This document shows positions 51,744 to 60,498 of a DNA stretch of 64,000 nucleotides, piece after piece (positions within the stretch are counted from its first letter, which is position 1; every line of letters begins with the position of its first letter). Where the stretch lies: assembly GCA_030525785.1 (NCBI GenBank), contig JAUNEA010000004.1, positions 1-64,000 on the forward strand, written 5' to 3'. This DNA is from Cardiobacteriaceae bacterium. Its GTDB lineage: Bacteria > Pseudomonadota > Gammaproteobacteria > Cardiobacteriales > Cardiobacteriaceae. The position numbers and the translations under genes were made by a program. The notes under the pieces are model-generated. The model was not told where the DNA came from, searched no databases, and saw nothing but the letters and a program-made list of their open reading frames with translations.

Positions 51744-52082
51744 ATGAATGAACGTTTAAAAACTCTGGTCGAAAGCGCTTTGGACGAACTCAAAGCTGTA
51801 AACCCTACCGTTATCAGCTTGGCAGGCAAAACCGATTGGGCAGATTACATTATCATCGCCACAGGAACCTCTGACCGCCACTTACACGCTATGGCAGCCA
51901 AGATCGTTGAAAAATGCAAAGAGACAGGCGAAAGCATTTTGGGAATTGAAGGTGAGCAAAGTCGGGATTGGGTTTTGGTGGATTTAGGTGATGTAGTGGT
52001 GCATTTGATGCGTGAGGAAACGCGCGAACTCTATGCCCTAGAAAAATTGTGGACATTACCTCCTGCTCGCCAATCTCATTAA
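51744..52082 (+). CDS. rsfS: Ribosomal silencing factor RsfS
   Basis: RsfS binds L14 and blocks subunit joining under starvation. The 112-residue sequence has the family core DWADYIIIATGTSDRHLHAMA and IEGEQSRDWVLVDLGDVVVHLM. AAGGAT lies in front of the ATG. rlmH follows, the standard pair. The palindrome appears at residues 11-14 (ESALDEL). Confidence 0.96.
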   Translation: MNERLKTLVESALDELKAVNPTVISLAGKTDWADYIIIATGTSDRHLHAMAAKIVEKCKETGESILGIEGEQSRDWVLVDLGDVVVHLMREETRELYALEKLWTLPPARQSH

Positions 52083-52125
52083 TCTTTATCTTGGTCAAGC
52101 GCTTTAGCCAATCGGAAGTATCACG

Positions 52126-52596
52126 ATGCATATCTCCCTCATCGCACTGGGGCAAAAAATGCCCACTTGGGTTAATGAAGGATTTGAGGATTACCAAAGC
52201 CGTTTGAAACAAGATATTCGGCTTCAACTGATAGAAATCCCTTTAAGCCCACGCAAAGACCCCAACCAATTAAGCGCCATACAAGAAAAGGAAACCAAGC
52301 TGGTATTATCTGCCATTCCTGAAGGCGCTTATGTGGTAACACTTGATGGAAAAGGTAGAGAACACAGCAGTGAAAGCCTTGCAGAACGGCTGAAAACTTG
52401 GCAGCAGCAACACCAGAAAATGGCACTATTGATTGGTGCCCCAGAAGGCTTAACTCCTGCTTTAAAAGCACGAGCTGCGGAGAGTTGGTCATTAGGTAAG
52501 CTGACTTTACCGCATCCTTTAGTGAGAATTGTGGTGGTTGAAGCGCTTTATCGCGCATGGAGCATCAACCACAACCACCCTTACCACCGTGCCTAA
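52126..52596 (+). CDS. rlmH: RlmH, 23S rRNA pseudouridine methyltransferase
   Basis: RlmH methylates N3 of pseudouridine 1915 in helix 69 of 23S rRNA. The 156-residue SPOUT enzyme has YVVTLDGKGREHSSE, the knot segment LLIGAPEGLTPALKARA, and the conserved end LPHPLVRIVVVEALYRAW followed by a HPYHRA tail. The AdoMet-binding trefoil knot is thus intact. It is 43 bases downstream of rsfS. Confidence 0.97.
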   Translation: MHISLIALGQKMPTWVNEGFEDYQSRLKQDIRLQLIEIPLSPRKDPNQLSAIQEKETKLVLSAIPEGAYVVTLDGKGREHSSESLAERLKTWQQQHQKMALLIGAPEGLTPALKARAAESWSLGKLTLPHPLVRIVVVEALYRAWSINHNHPYHRA

Positions 52597-52629
52597 TCTT
52601 CCCCACAAAGCGCTTTGTGAATACCGAAG

Positions 52630-53391
52630 TTAGTTCCAAAGCAAATAAAATGGCAACACCAATCCAACCAAATCAAACACACTATGCGCCCACATAAAGG
52701 GCAACAGTTGGCGGTAACGATAACGCAATAAGGCAAAGGTAATGCCCAAAGTTGTAATGGTCAATGCCCCCATGATGCCTTGGTAAGTGTGGAAAGAAAA
52801 ACGTACCAACAAGCTAAACACCACCATATACGGCAAGGCTTTTGGTTTTACCGCAAACACAACGCCTAAAAAGAACAATTCTTCAAAAAAACCATTGAGC
52901 AAGGCAAAGAGTATAAATGAGCCTGTCCAATAATCCCAAGGTAACCCAGCAGCCTCATTCATAACCTCTGCACTGCCCTCTGTTGCCAAACCCTCTCCTA
53001 TCTCTGTGGGATATTGTTCAGGAAACAAGCCAAAATGAACCCATGCCTGTGCGTATTCGTACAGCGTTGCTACAGTACCTGCCAGTAAAACATAAATAAC
53101 CGTCTTCAAAGCGCTTTGTTTGTCTACGCTGAAATCAAAATGTCGCCAATCAAACTTCCGCCAGTATAAATACCCAAAAGCCAACACCAACCACAAACAT
53201 TCCTCCCCAATGCTTTGCCAATGATTACCCTCCATCAGTAGCCAATCAGTCGGCGCTTCTGCTACCGATTCTTGCAACTGCACATATCCTAGATGTGAAC
53301 TGATGATGGCAGAGCCAAAGAAAATCGTCGTTAAAATCAGAACATCTAAAATAGTCAAATATCTTAAAGACTTATCAGTAAATCCATTCAT
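52630..53391 (-). CDS. CPBP-family intramembrane protease (CAAX-type)
   Basis: The 253-residue protein has about seven hydrophobic segments. It carries the ABI/CPBP motifs: FFEELFFLGVVF (Glu-Glu), SFHTYQG (His) and MWAHSVFDLVG (His-Asp). These line up the glutamates and histidines of the intramembrane glutamic protease family. In bacteria such proteins are linked to bacteriocin immunity and to peptide processing; no bacteriocin gene is visible nearby. The ATG at 53391 has AAAGGAG seven bases upstream, so the longer frame is rejected. Two palindrome copies lie in the gap upstream, between this gene and ybeD. Confidence 0.85.
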   Translation of the reverse strand: MNGFTDKSLRYLTILDVLILTTIFFGSAIISSHLGYVQLQESVAEAPTDWLLMEGNHWQSIGEECLWLVLAFGYLYWRKFDWRHFDFSVDKQSALKTVIYVLLAGTVATLYEYAQAWVHFGLFPEQYPTEIGEGLATEGSAEVMNEAAGLPWDYWTGSFILFALLNGFFEELFFLGVVFAVKPKALPYMVVFSLLVRFSFHTYQGIMGALTITTLGITFALLRYRYRQLLPFMWAHSVFDLVGLVLPFYLLWN

Positions 53392-53504
53392 TTCAAACTC
53401 CTTTGATTTATCCTGAAACAGCTTACCCAAAAAGAAAAGCGCTTTGCAGCGCCTCTCATACAATCGACAAAGCGCTTTACAGCGCTTATATCCCCACCAC
53501 CTTC

Positions 53505-53801
53505 CTACAATGCCATTTTAACGTGTGGATTTCGTGTCAATTGCTGATAAACCGCATCAATGCTAGGTTTATCGTAAAAAATAGCGGTTAATGTAAAAGC
53601 TAGATAGCGACCATCTTTGGATAACCGCTCACTCAATGAAACCAGCTGATGCTTCGGCAGACTCTCTGCCAAGTCTATAATGCTATGGCGAAATGCCTCA
53701 CTATTTTCTCCCATGATTTTGATGGGAAAACGAGCGGGGAATTCGAGTAATGTCTCTTGATTTTCTGAGGAAGATTGTTCTGATGAAGGGGCTGAATGCA
53801 T
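53505..53801 (-). CDS. ybeD: YbeD/DUF493 family protein
   Basis: The 98-residue product has a Ser-rich N-terminus and then LLEFPARFPIKIMGENSEAFRH, LSERLSKDGRYLAFTLTAIF and a closing strand. This is the small ferredoxin-fold DUF493 family. Function is unproven. The ATG at 53801 has AAAAGGAG seven bases upstream; a longer frame overlaps dacA and is rejected. It follows dacA, as in E. coli dacA-ybeD-lipB, but here lipB has moved about 6 kb away. Confidence 0.88.
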   Translation of the reverse strand: MHSAPSSEQSSSENQETLLEFPARFPIKIMGENSEAFRHSIIDLAESLPKHQLVSLSERLSKDGRYLAFTLTAIFYDKPSIDAVYQQLTRNPHVKMAL

Positions 53802-53850
53802 AAAGGCTCCTTTTAAAATAGAAAGATACAAAGCGCTTTGGGCTACCAAA

Positions 53851-54966
53851 TTATAAAAACCAAAGCTTGATAGCATGCCACTGGCGTTTAAAGAAATTCC
53901 CTTCTTCCACATCATGTGCTGCCACAGCATCAAGCGTATGCAAAAGCTTATTGCCTAATCGCACTTCAATAGTGCCAACTTTTTGCCCTGCTTGAATAGG
54001 CGCAACCAATAAATCAGCATGCAAAGTGGCACTTACTTGCTGCTGCTTCAAAAGCTTCCAGCTCAATTGGGTTGCGGGTCTAACCGCTACAACATCTTGT
54101 GCGCCCTTATAAACCATCACTTGCCCGATAACTTGCTCAGCTGTTAGCAACACGCGCTCTTGATACTGTGCAAAACCATAATCCAGCAACGCCTGCGCAC
54201 TGTCGTAACGCTCCGCTTCTTTGCTTGCGCCAAGAACAATAGCAATCATGCGTTGCTCACCACGTTTTTCAGTGCTGGCAAGGCAATAACCTGCTGCATC
54301 GGTATAACCTGTTTTTAAACCATCAACTTGGGCATTGCGAAACAAAAGCGCATTGCGATTATCTTGCTTGATATTGTTGTATTGGAAAGATTTCTGCCCA
54401 TAATAATGAAAATATTGCGGATAATGGGTAATGATGGCATAAGCAAGTTTGGCAATGTCGTTAGCACTCATATAATGCTTATCAGATGGAAGACCTGTTG
54501 TGTTTTCAAAATGAGAATGGCGCAAACCCAATGCTTGCGCCTTATCATTCATCATCTTAACAAAAGCTTCTTCACTGCCTGCAATCCCTTCCGCAAGAAC
54601 AACGCTCGCATCATTACCCGATTGCACAATCAAACCCTGCAACAAATCCGAAACGCTTACTTGGCTATTTTGCTCCACAAACATACGAGAGCCTTTTTGT
54701 TGCCTTGCTTTTTGGCTTACGGTTAGCTTATCGCTTAGCTTTAAAGTGCCACGTTCCAGCGCCTCAAAAGTTAAATAGGCCGTCATCAATTTGGTGATAC
54801 TTGCTGGTGGTACGGGTTGGTCAGACTCTTTGCTTGCCAACACCATGCCTGTTTCATAATCCAACAGTACATAATGGCGAACGGGCAACGATAACTCCTG
54901 CGCCCATGTACTACTGCAAAGCCATAAAGCCCATAACAGACAGCCAAAGCGCTTTGTATTCATCAT
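53851..54966 (-). CDS. dacA: D-alanyl-D-alanine carboxypeptidase (PBP5/6 type)
   Basis: DacA trims the terminal D-Ala of murein stem peptides. The 371-residue protein has a signal peptide ending SSTWAQ. The active site includes S56-x-x-K59 (PASITKL), S116-G-N and K218-T-G. The PBP5 beta-domain follows, and a C-terminal amphipathic anchor ends RQWHAIKLWFL. AAAGGGG precedes a double ATG. Downstream of rlpA in the elongation block. Confidence 0.95.
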   Translation of the reverse strand: MMNTKRFGCLLWALWLCSSTWAQELSLPVRHYVLLDYETGMVLASKESDQPVPPASITKLMTAYLTFEALERGTLKLSDKLTVSQKARQQKGSRMFVEQNSQVSVSDLLQGLIVQSGNDASVVLAEGIAGSEEAFVKMMNDKAQALGLRHSHFENTTGLPSDKHYMSANDIAKLAYAIITHYPQYFHYYGQKSFQYNNIKQDNRNALLFRNAQVDGLKTGYTDAAGYCLASTEKRGEQRMIAIVLGASKEAERYDSAQALLDYGFAQYQERVLLTAEQVIGQVMVYKGAQDVVAVRPATQLSWKLLKQQQVSATLHADLLVAPIQAGQKVGTIEVRLGNKLLHTLDAVAAHDVEEGNFFKRQWHAIKLWFL

Positions 54967-55011
54967 TGCCCCTTTGTTGAAAAAATCTCAATCGTTAATA
55001 AAAACTCCAGA

Positions 55012-55644
55012 TTACTGAATCACACGAATGTGAACATTGGCGACTCCTTGCTGAAGTACGCCCAATTTATCCGCAGCAGCTTTCGATAAATCCAGCACTC
55101 GATTACCGTGAAATGGCCCACGATCATTAATACGAACCACCACTTTCCGACCATTGGCAGTATTGGTTACTTCAACTTTACTTCCCAAAGGCAATTCTTT
55201 GTGGGCTGCCGTTAAATCATGCATATCGTAACGTTCGCCATTAGCCGTTTTTCGACCATGAAAGCCTGGACCATACCAAGAAGCTTTACCGTATTGTTCA
55301 AAGCCCTTTGCATCTTTCATGGCATGATATTGCTTGCCACGAACAGTGTAACTGTAAGCTCTATTCAAAGTACGACTTTGTTGAACACTTTTTTGGTTTG
55401 TTTCTGCTTGAGAAGTTTCAAGAGATTTAACGGCTTGGCTAGCTATCGTTTCTGGCGATGGGCTGGCTTGGAAAACTTGTTCCACTTGTTCTCGTGTCCC
55501 TGTAAAATCAATGATTTTTACAATATTCACTTCAGGCTCTGCCACTTCCATCATAACAGGTTCCTGAGCAGGGGTTTGAAGCTCATCCGCCAAAGCGCTT
55601 TGCCCCAATACCAGCACAGAAGCCAGTAAGTATTTTACGTTCAT
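55012..55644 (-). CDS. rlpA: RlpA, septal ring lytic transglycosylase
   Basis: RlpA is a double-psi beta-barrel enzyme that cleaves denuded glycan strands. The 210-residue protein has signal MNVKYLLASVLVLGQSALA (palindrome at the cleavage site) rather than a lipobox. After a linker of about 90 residues comes the barrel GKASWYGPGFHGRKTANGE, LPLGSKVEVTN, RINDRGPFHGNRVLDLS. It lacks the C-terminal SPOR domain found in E. coli RlpA, so it may not target denuded septal murein the same way. AAGGA precedes the ATG. Confidence 0.93.
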   Translation of the reverse strand: MNVKYLLASVLVLGQSALADELQTPAQEPVMMEVAEPEVNIVKIIDFTGTREQVEQVFQASPSPETIASQAVKSLETSQAETNQKSVQQSRTLNRAYSYTVRGKQYHAMKDAKGFEQYGKASWYGPGFHGRKTANGERYDMHDLTAAHKELPLGSKVEVTNTANGRKVVVRINDRGPFHGNRVLDLSKAAADKLGVLQQGVANVHIRVIQ

Positions 55645-55766
55645 CGCATTTCCTTATATCAAAGACGCTCAGACCTCATATTCTGGTACGCCACGCGTCT
55701 GTTTTCAGTATGCTGTTTTCACAAAAAATTATGGCTCAATAGCCGAGTTGGCGCATCTGGTGGGGC

Positions 55767-55775
55767 ATTATAACA
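55767..55775 (-). promoter_or_regulatory. Extended -10 promoter in front of rlpA
   Basis: On the minus strand TGTTATAAT (extended -10) occurs at 55775-55767, about 115 bases before the rlpA ATG. No convincing -35 box. This could give rlpA-dacA-ybeD a promoter separate from rodA-mltB. Confidence 0.4.
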
Positions 55776-55858
55776 GCAGAATGCTGAAAATCCATGCCGA
55801 AACCGTCATTTTCGTGTCATTTAGCCCTTTAATTGATGACAAAGCGCTTTTGCAATGT

Positions 55859-56923
55859 CTATGGTTGCACCTGCTCCTTAATATTTTGAGCCAAATTTAC
55901 CACTGCCATCGCATACATAGGCGAGGTATTGTAGCGGGTAATCACATAAAAATTTTGCATCGTGAACCAGTATTGCTCTTCATTCGAAGCACTTTGCAAA
56001 GCCAGCGTGCCAACTTGATGCTCACCATATTTTCTCAACCAAGCTGATAACATCGCATCATAGGGTTCTTTTTCTTCTGCTAACCACCAAAGCGCTTTAT
56101 GCTTGGGTTGATGGCTTTTGTTATCCAGCGCAAAACCTGCTCGTTTGGGCTTTGTTGATAATGGATAAATTAAAGCACCGCCGCGTTCCCAGCCTCGATT
56201 CTTCAAATAATTGGCAATGCTACCAATGGCATCAACAGGGCTATGAAACAAATCCACTTTACCATCACCATCGTAATCAATCGCATCATTCAAATAGCTA
56301 CTGGGCATAAACTGCGCCATACCCATCGCTCCTGCATATGACCCCTGCACCTCCAATGGATTCAACCCTAACTCAAAGGATAATCTATCCAACAAACGCA
56401 TGCTATCAGTCAATTGGGCGCAAAAGAATGAGGAACGTGGAGGATAGTCAAAACAAAGCGTTGCCAAAGATTGTAAAACTGCTGTTTTTCCCATAACCTT
56501 GCCATATCGTGTCTCCACACCCAAAATCGCCACGATAATCTCTGCATCAACCCCAAACTCTTGCTCCGCACGCAACAAAGCGCTTTGATGCTCACGATAA
56601 AAACGCACACCATCTTCTAGCCGTTTCGCATCTTCAAAAATCTTACGATACTCATACCACGGCTTAGCTTTTTCTGCAGGTCGGCTGATTTTCTCTAACA
56701 CGGAATCATCGCGAGAAAGCGCTTTGAGAATATGGCTGTAACGCATTACCAACGCCGTATCTTGGTTGGTTTGTTGCTTCAGCCATTCTTGGGCTTGGGG
56801 GTGTTCGAAGTAGGAGAAAGAGGCTGGAGAAGATTGCGCCAAAGCGCTTTGGTCAAAAAATCCTCCCATAATGGTTAATAAGAATATCCATATTGGGAAA
56901 GCTCTGGGGTTCTGTTGATTCAT
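55859..56923 (-). CDS. mltB: Lytic murein transglycosylase B
   Basis: MltB cleaves murein to 1,6-anhydroMurNAc products. The 354-residue protein has a signal peptide ending FDQSALAQSS, with no lipobox cysteine, so it is periplasmic rather than lipidated. The catalytic glutamate lies in ILGVETRYGKVMG; GSYAGAMGMAQFMPSSY and DYDGDGKVDLFHSPVDAIGS are also typical. AGGAG is six bases before the ATG. It sits between rodA and rlpA, the common elongation-cluster position. Confidence 0.94.
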   Translation of the reverse strand: MNQQNPRAFPIWIFLLTIMGGFFDQSALAQSSPASFSYFEHPQAQEWLKQQTNQDTALVMRYSHILKALSRDDSVLEKISRPAEKAKPWYEYRKIFEDAKRLEDGVRFYREHQSALLRAEQEFGVDAEIIVAILGVETRYGKVMGKTAVLQSLATLCFDYPPRSSFFCAQLTDSMRLLDRLSFELGLNPLEVQGSYAGAMGMAQFMPSSYLNDAIDYDGDGKVDLFHSPVDAIGSIANYLKNRGWERGGALIYPLSTKPKRAGFALDNKSHQPKHKALWWLAEEKEPYDAMLSAWLRKYGEHQVGTLALQSASNEEQYWFTMQNFYVITRYNTSPMYAMAVVNLAQNIKEQVQP

Positions 56924-56952
56924 AGTTTTCTCCTAAGACTTAGGGGGTATGG

Positions 56953-58134
56953 CTATCGGCTGTTGTAATGAGCAAGGCGTTCTGTTGCGGGCGAATCACG
57001 GTGACTGGCGCTTAAATTCATCGCTAAAGCAAAGCCCACCATCAACGATAATACCGAACTCCCCCCATAACTGATTAAAGCTAAAGGCAACCCCACCACA
57101 GGCAACAAACCACTCACCATGCCAATATTGACAAAAATATTGATAAAAAAGCTTAAATAAATCGCGGAACTCACAATCTGTGCGAAACGGTCTTGTAATC
57201 GCGTTGCCAAATAAAGCCCCCGATAAATAATCACGGCATAAAGCAACAACAAACACGAAACCCCTATCAAGCCAAACTCCTCTCCAATCACGGAAAAAAT
57301 GAAATCTGTGCTGGATTCGGGCAAAAATTCAAGTTGCGATTGCGTTCCCTGCATATAACCCTTACCTTCTACGCCACCTGAACCAATGGCAATTTTTGAT
57401 TGCGTGATATGGTAACCCTTGCCCCAAGGGTCTGCTTCAGGATTAAGAAAAGTCATCACCCGATCGCGTTGGTATTCTTTAATCCCATACAGCCAAAATA
57501 AGGGCGCACCTGTCAGCACAATAAGCACAAACCCAGCAATCAATAACCACGGCAAGCCTGCCAAAAATAAGGCAATCAAGCCTGAGGCTGTAACCAGCAA
57601 AGTGGTTCCCAAATCAGGCTCTTTAAAAATCAACGCCGCTGGAATGGCAATCAGCAAAAGCCCCATCACAATATCCAAAGCGCTTAGCGGACGATAAGTA
57701 ATGGTTGCAAACCAAGCCACCATCATCGGCACCGTAATTTTTGCCAACTCTGAGGGCTGAATCCTCGCAAAACCAAGATTAAGCCAGCGTTTCGCACCAC
57801 CTGCTTCCGTTCCCGCCACCAAAACCAGTAGCAACAACACAACCGTTAGCCCAAACAAATACGGTGTCGCTCGGCGAATATGCTGCTCTTTCAAGCCTAA
57901 TACTAAAGCAAACAACAACCAACCACCGCCAAAACGTATGGTTTGGCGCAAAACCGTTGTTCCCTCGCCGCCTGAGCTAGAATGCAACACAACCAAGCTA
58001 AAACTCATCAGCAACAAGTACATCAACAACAACCAACCATCTAACTTGCTCCAATATGGGCGATGTATGTGGGAAGATTGCCCAAAGCCCAGCAAAGCGC
58101 TTTGGGTGGGTAACAGAGGTTTATTATTCCACAC
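56953..58134 (-). CDS. rodA: RodA, SEDS glycosyltransferase
   Basis: RodA is the SEDS-family glycan polymerase of the elongasome and works with PBP2. The 393-residue protein has about ten membrane segments, preceded by a roughly 30-residue N-terminal extension. SEDS motifs are present: GAKRWLNLGFARIQPSELAK, KEPDLGTTLLV and ALISYGGSSVLSLM with nearby GLLPVVGLPL. The GTG start at 58134 overlaps the mrdA stop by 11 bases; no better start exists before the first helix. The C-terminus ends ERLAHYNSR. Confidence 0.95.
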   Translation of the reverse strand: MWNNKPLLPTQSALLGFGQSSHIHRPYWSKLDGWLLLMYLLLMSFSLVVLHSSSGGEGTTVLRQTIRFGGGWLLFALVLGLKEQHIRRATPYLFGLTVVLLLLVLVAGTEAGGAKRWLNLGFARIQPSELAKITVPMMVAWFATITYRPLSALDIVMGLLLIAIPAALIFKEPDLGTTLLVTASGLIALFLAGLPWLLIAGFVLIVLTGAPLFWLYGIKEYQRDRVMTFLNPEADPWGKGYHITQSKIAIGSGGVEGKGYMQGTQSQLEFLPESSTDFIFSVIGEEFGLIGVSCLLLLYAVIIYRGLYLATRLQDRFAQIVSSAIYLSFFINIFVNIGMVSGLLPVVGLPLALISYGGSSVLSLMVGFALAMNLSASHRDSPATERLAHYNSR

Positions 58135-60010
58135 GCGCCAATTTCTCCAAGTAATAATCTGTGATTTTGCGAATCATCGGAGCAGCGGTTGCACTTCCGC
58201 CACCGCCTCGCTCCACGACAATACTCAAGGCAATTTTAGGGTCGGAAGCAGGCGCAAACGCCACAAACATCGCATTATCCTGATGCTCTTTCTTCATATC
58301 TTTTGGCGCAATCCGCTCACCTTGAAACGAAATAACTTGCACAGTGCCTGACTTTCCTGCCATGCGATACTGCAGCCCCTGAGCAATGCCCTTGCCTGTA
58401 CCAATGGCAGAGTGAATCACATTCTCCATCGAACGACGCACCTCTTTCCAATGCGCTTCCCGATAAACAGCAATGCGCTCTCCAGCAGGTCGCATCAAGC
58501 GCTCAAAAGATTGCGCCACTGGGTCATAAACATAGCGCAACAAACTCGGCGTAAAGCTGACCCCATCACGAGCAATCAGGGCTGTCATATAGGCAAGTTG
58601 CAATGGTGTCGTTGTAACAAAGCCCTGACCAATACTGGCGTTGATGGTATCACCTAGATACCATGGTCGATTAAAGCGCTTTTCTTTCCATTGACGGGTA
58701 GGCATAACGCCAGAGCTTTCATCAGGTAAATCAACGCCTGTTTTTGTGCCAATTTTAAAATACTCAAAAAAGCTTGCCATACGCTCAACACCCATTTGAT
58801 AGCCAAGCGTGTAATAGTAAATATCACACGATTGAGCAAGCGCTTTGTCGCCATTCACGGCACCATGCCCTCTACGATTCCAACAATGAAAACGCCGTTT
58901 ACTATTGGAGTCGGGAATCGTGTAATGCCCTGAGCAATAAACGACGGTATGTGAATTAAAGAGACCATAGTAATAGCCTGCCAAATTCATCACAGGCTTA
59001 ATCACTGAACCTGGTGGATAACGCCCTTTTAAAGCACGGTCATATAACGGAGAATCAGGGTCATTGAGCAATCTCCGATAATGCACTTGGCTAATGCCTC
59101 GCACAAACAGATTCGGATCAAAACTTGGCTTAGAGACCATCGCCAACACTTCGCCTGTTTTTGGCTCAATCGCCACACAAGAGCCTCGATAATGCCCCAA
59201 AGTCTCATCAATAAAGCGCTGCAAATCCACATCAATGCTCAGATACAAATCCTGCCCACGTTGCGCTGGAGCTTCTTCCAAAACACGAACCAAATTACCA
59301 TTTACATCAGTCTCAACCTGCTGATAACCTGATTTACCACGCAAACGTTCTTCGTATTGCTTCTCCAAGCCCATGCGCCCAATCACGCTTAGCCCACGAT
59401 AAACATCTTCATCGTCATCTTTTAAATCGCGCTCATTGATGCGATTGATATAGCCTAAAACATGCGCCAATAACGAACCATAAGGATAATACCGTTCATA
59501 GTAAGACTCTATTCCCACACCTGCCAAACGATACAATTGCACCGATAAATCATAACGTTCCTGTTCGGTAATAGACGATTTCACCACCGCCGATTCATAA
59601 CGGCGTACACGTTTATAAGTTTGAAGAAACTGCTCAATATCAGTAGAACGAAGCGATAGCACCCCACGCAATTGCTCCAAAGTTTCGCGCACATTTTTGG
59701 TCTGCGAAGGCGACAATACCACTCGATAACGCAAAATATTCTCCGAAAGCGCTTTGCCTTGACGATCATAAATGATGCCCCGCTCAGGTGGCACAACCTT
59801 CAAACGCACACGATTATTCTGGCTGCGTGTGCGATAGTAATCGTAACGCCAAATCTGCAAATAAATCATGCGCCCGAGCAAAATCAAAAATCCCACCAAC
59901 ACCAATAAAGCTGCTAACCATGTCCTGCGTACAAAAGAACCACGCAAACGGCTATCCATTTCTCCCTGTTCCGTTGAAGTTAAAGGGTCGGAAAAGCGCT
60001 TTATATCCAT
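58124..60010 (-). CDS. mrdA: Penicillin-binding protein 2
   Basis: PBP2 is the elongasome transpeptidase. The 628-residue product (start at 60010, where ATG overlaps the mreD TGA as TGATG) has one transmembrane helix at about 30-50 and a pedestal domain. The transpeptidase domain has S335-x-x-K338 in PPGSVIKP, S394-C-D and K553-S-G-T. The frame continues upstream into mreD but without family similarity. The helix-proximal YDRQGKALSEN and GRMGLEKQYE are canonical. Palindrome copies occur at KRF/KAL positions near both ends. Confidence 0.96.
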   Translation of the reverse strand: MDIKRFSDPLTSTEQGEMDSRLRGSFVRRTWLAALLVLVGFLILLGRMIYLQIWRYDYYRTRSQNNRVRLKVVPPERGIIYDRQGKALSENILRYRVVLSPSQTKNVRETLEQLRGVLSLRSTDIEQFLQTYKRVRRYESAVVKSSITEQERYDLSVQLYRLAGVGIESYYERYYPYGSLLAHVLGYINRINERDLKDDDEDVYRGLSVIGRMGLEKQYEERLRGKSGYQQVETDVNGNLVRVLEEAPAQRGQDLYLSIDVDLQRFIDETLGHYRGSCVAIEPKTGEVLAMVSKPSFDPNLFVRGISQVHYRRLLNDPDSPLYDRALKGRYPPGSVIKPVMNLAGYYYGLFNSHTVVYCSGHYTIPDSNSKRRFHCWNRRGHGAVNGDKALAQSCDIYYYTLGYQMGVERMASFFEYFKIGTKTGVDLPDESSGVMPTRQWKEKRFNRPWYLGDTINASIGQGFVTTTPLQLAYMTALIARDGVSFTPSLLRYVYDPVAQSFERLMRPAGERIAVYREAHWKEVRRSMENVIHSAIGTGKGIAQGLQYRMAGKSGTVQVISFQGERIAPKDMKKEHQDNAMFVAFAPASDPKIALSIVVERGGGGSATAAPMIRKITDYYLEKLARVE

Positions 60011-60498
60011 CAATGATGCCCTCGAGTGTGCCCCACACGCTGTCCAAAACGATGCACACACCACAATATCCATTCCGCCATAAACGGAAACAACAACCCC
60101 TGCATCAAAGCCCCCCAAGCCCAGCCTTTCGGCGCGACAATATCCATCAACAAATACAAAAGCAAACAACGCAAGACTTGAACAACACCACTCATCACCA
60201 CCAGAAGCACCGTCCGAACCAAAAGCGATGCTTCAAACCACAGTAGCTTTAAGCGATAACACAACAACAATACCAACACATAAAATGCCGCGTGGTAACC
60301 TAAATAAGTTCCTGCAGCAACATCAGATAACAAACTGATGGGCAATAAAATCCGCCACAATGGCTGCACGGGTTGGGCAAAAAACAACACCACTGCTACC
60401 ATCAACACCATATCAGGCAACACAAACCACGAGACAAAAAACTTCGCCACCAACATCGATAACCATGCCAGCAATAACAATACCAAACTCACGCTCAT
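60010..60498 (-). CDS. mreD: MreD, rod-shape membrane protein
   Basis: MreD is a polytopic inner-membrane component of the elongasome. The 162-residue sequence has five to six hydrophobic segments with FFAQPVQPLWRILLPISLLSDVAAG near residue 40 and a further segment GLLFPFMAEWILWC, the conserved GlxDvlsG-like pattern in a shortened form. ATGA overlap with mreC and TGATG overlap with mrdA show tight coupling. It contains no intact palindrome. Confidence 0.9.
   Translation of the reverse strand: MSVSLVLLLLAWLSMLVAKFFVSWFVLPDMVLMVAVVLFFAQPVQPLWRILLPISLLSDVAAGTYLGYHAAFYVLVLLLCYRLKLLWFEASLLVRTVLLVVMSGVVQVLRCLLLYLLMDIVAPKGWAWGALMQGLLFPFMAEWILWCVHRFGQRVGHTRGHH

Noticed and set aside
52630-53391. Bacteriocin cluster around the CPBP protease
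   Set aside because: No small precursor peptide, modification enzyme or exporter is visible within several kilobases.
55731-55800. tRNA-like start (GGCTCAATAGCCGAGTTGG) upstream of rlpA
   Set aside because: No acceptor stem, anticodon arm or T-arm can be completed from the following bases.
55748-56047. Plus-strand ORF of 99 codons over the mltB 3' end
   Set aside because: It lies mostly antisense to mltB, has no family similarity and no ribosome-binding site.
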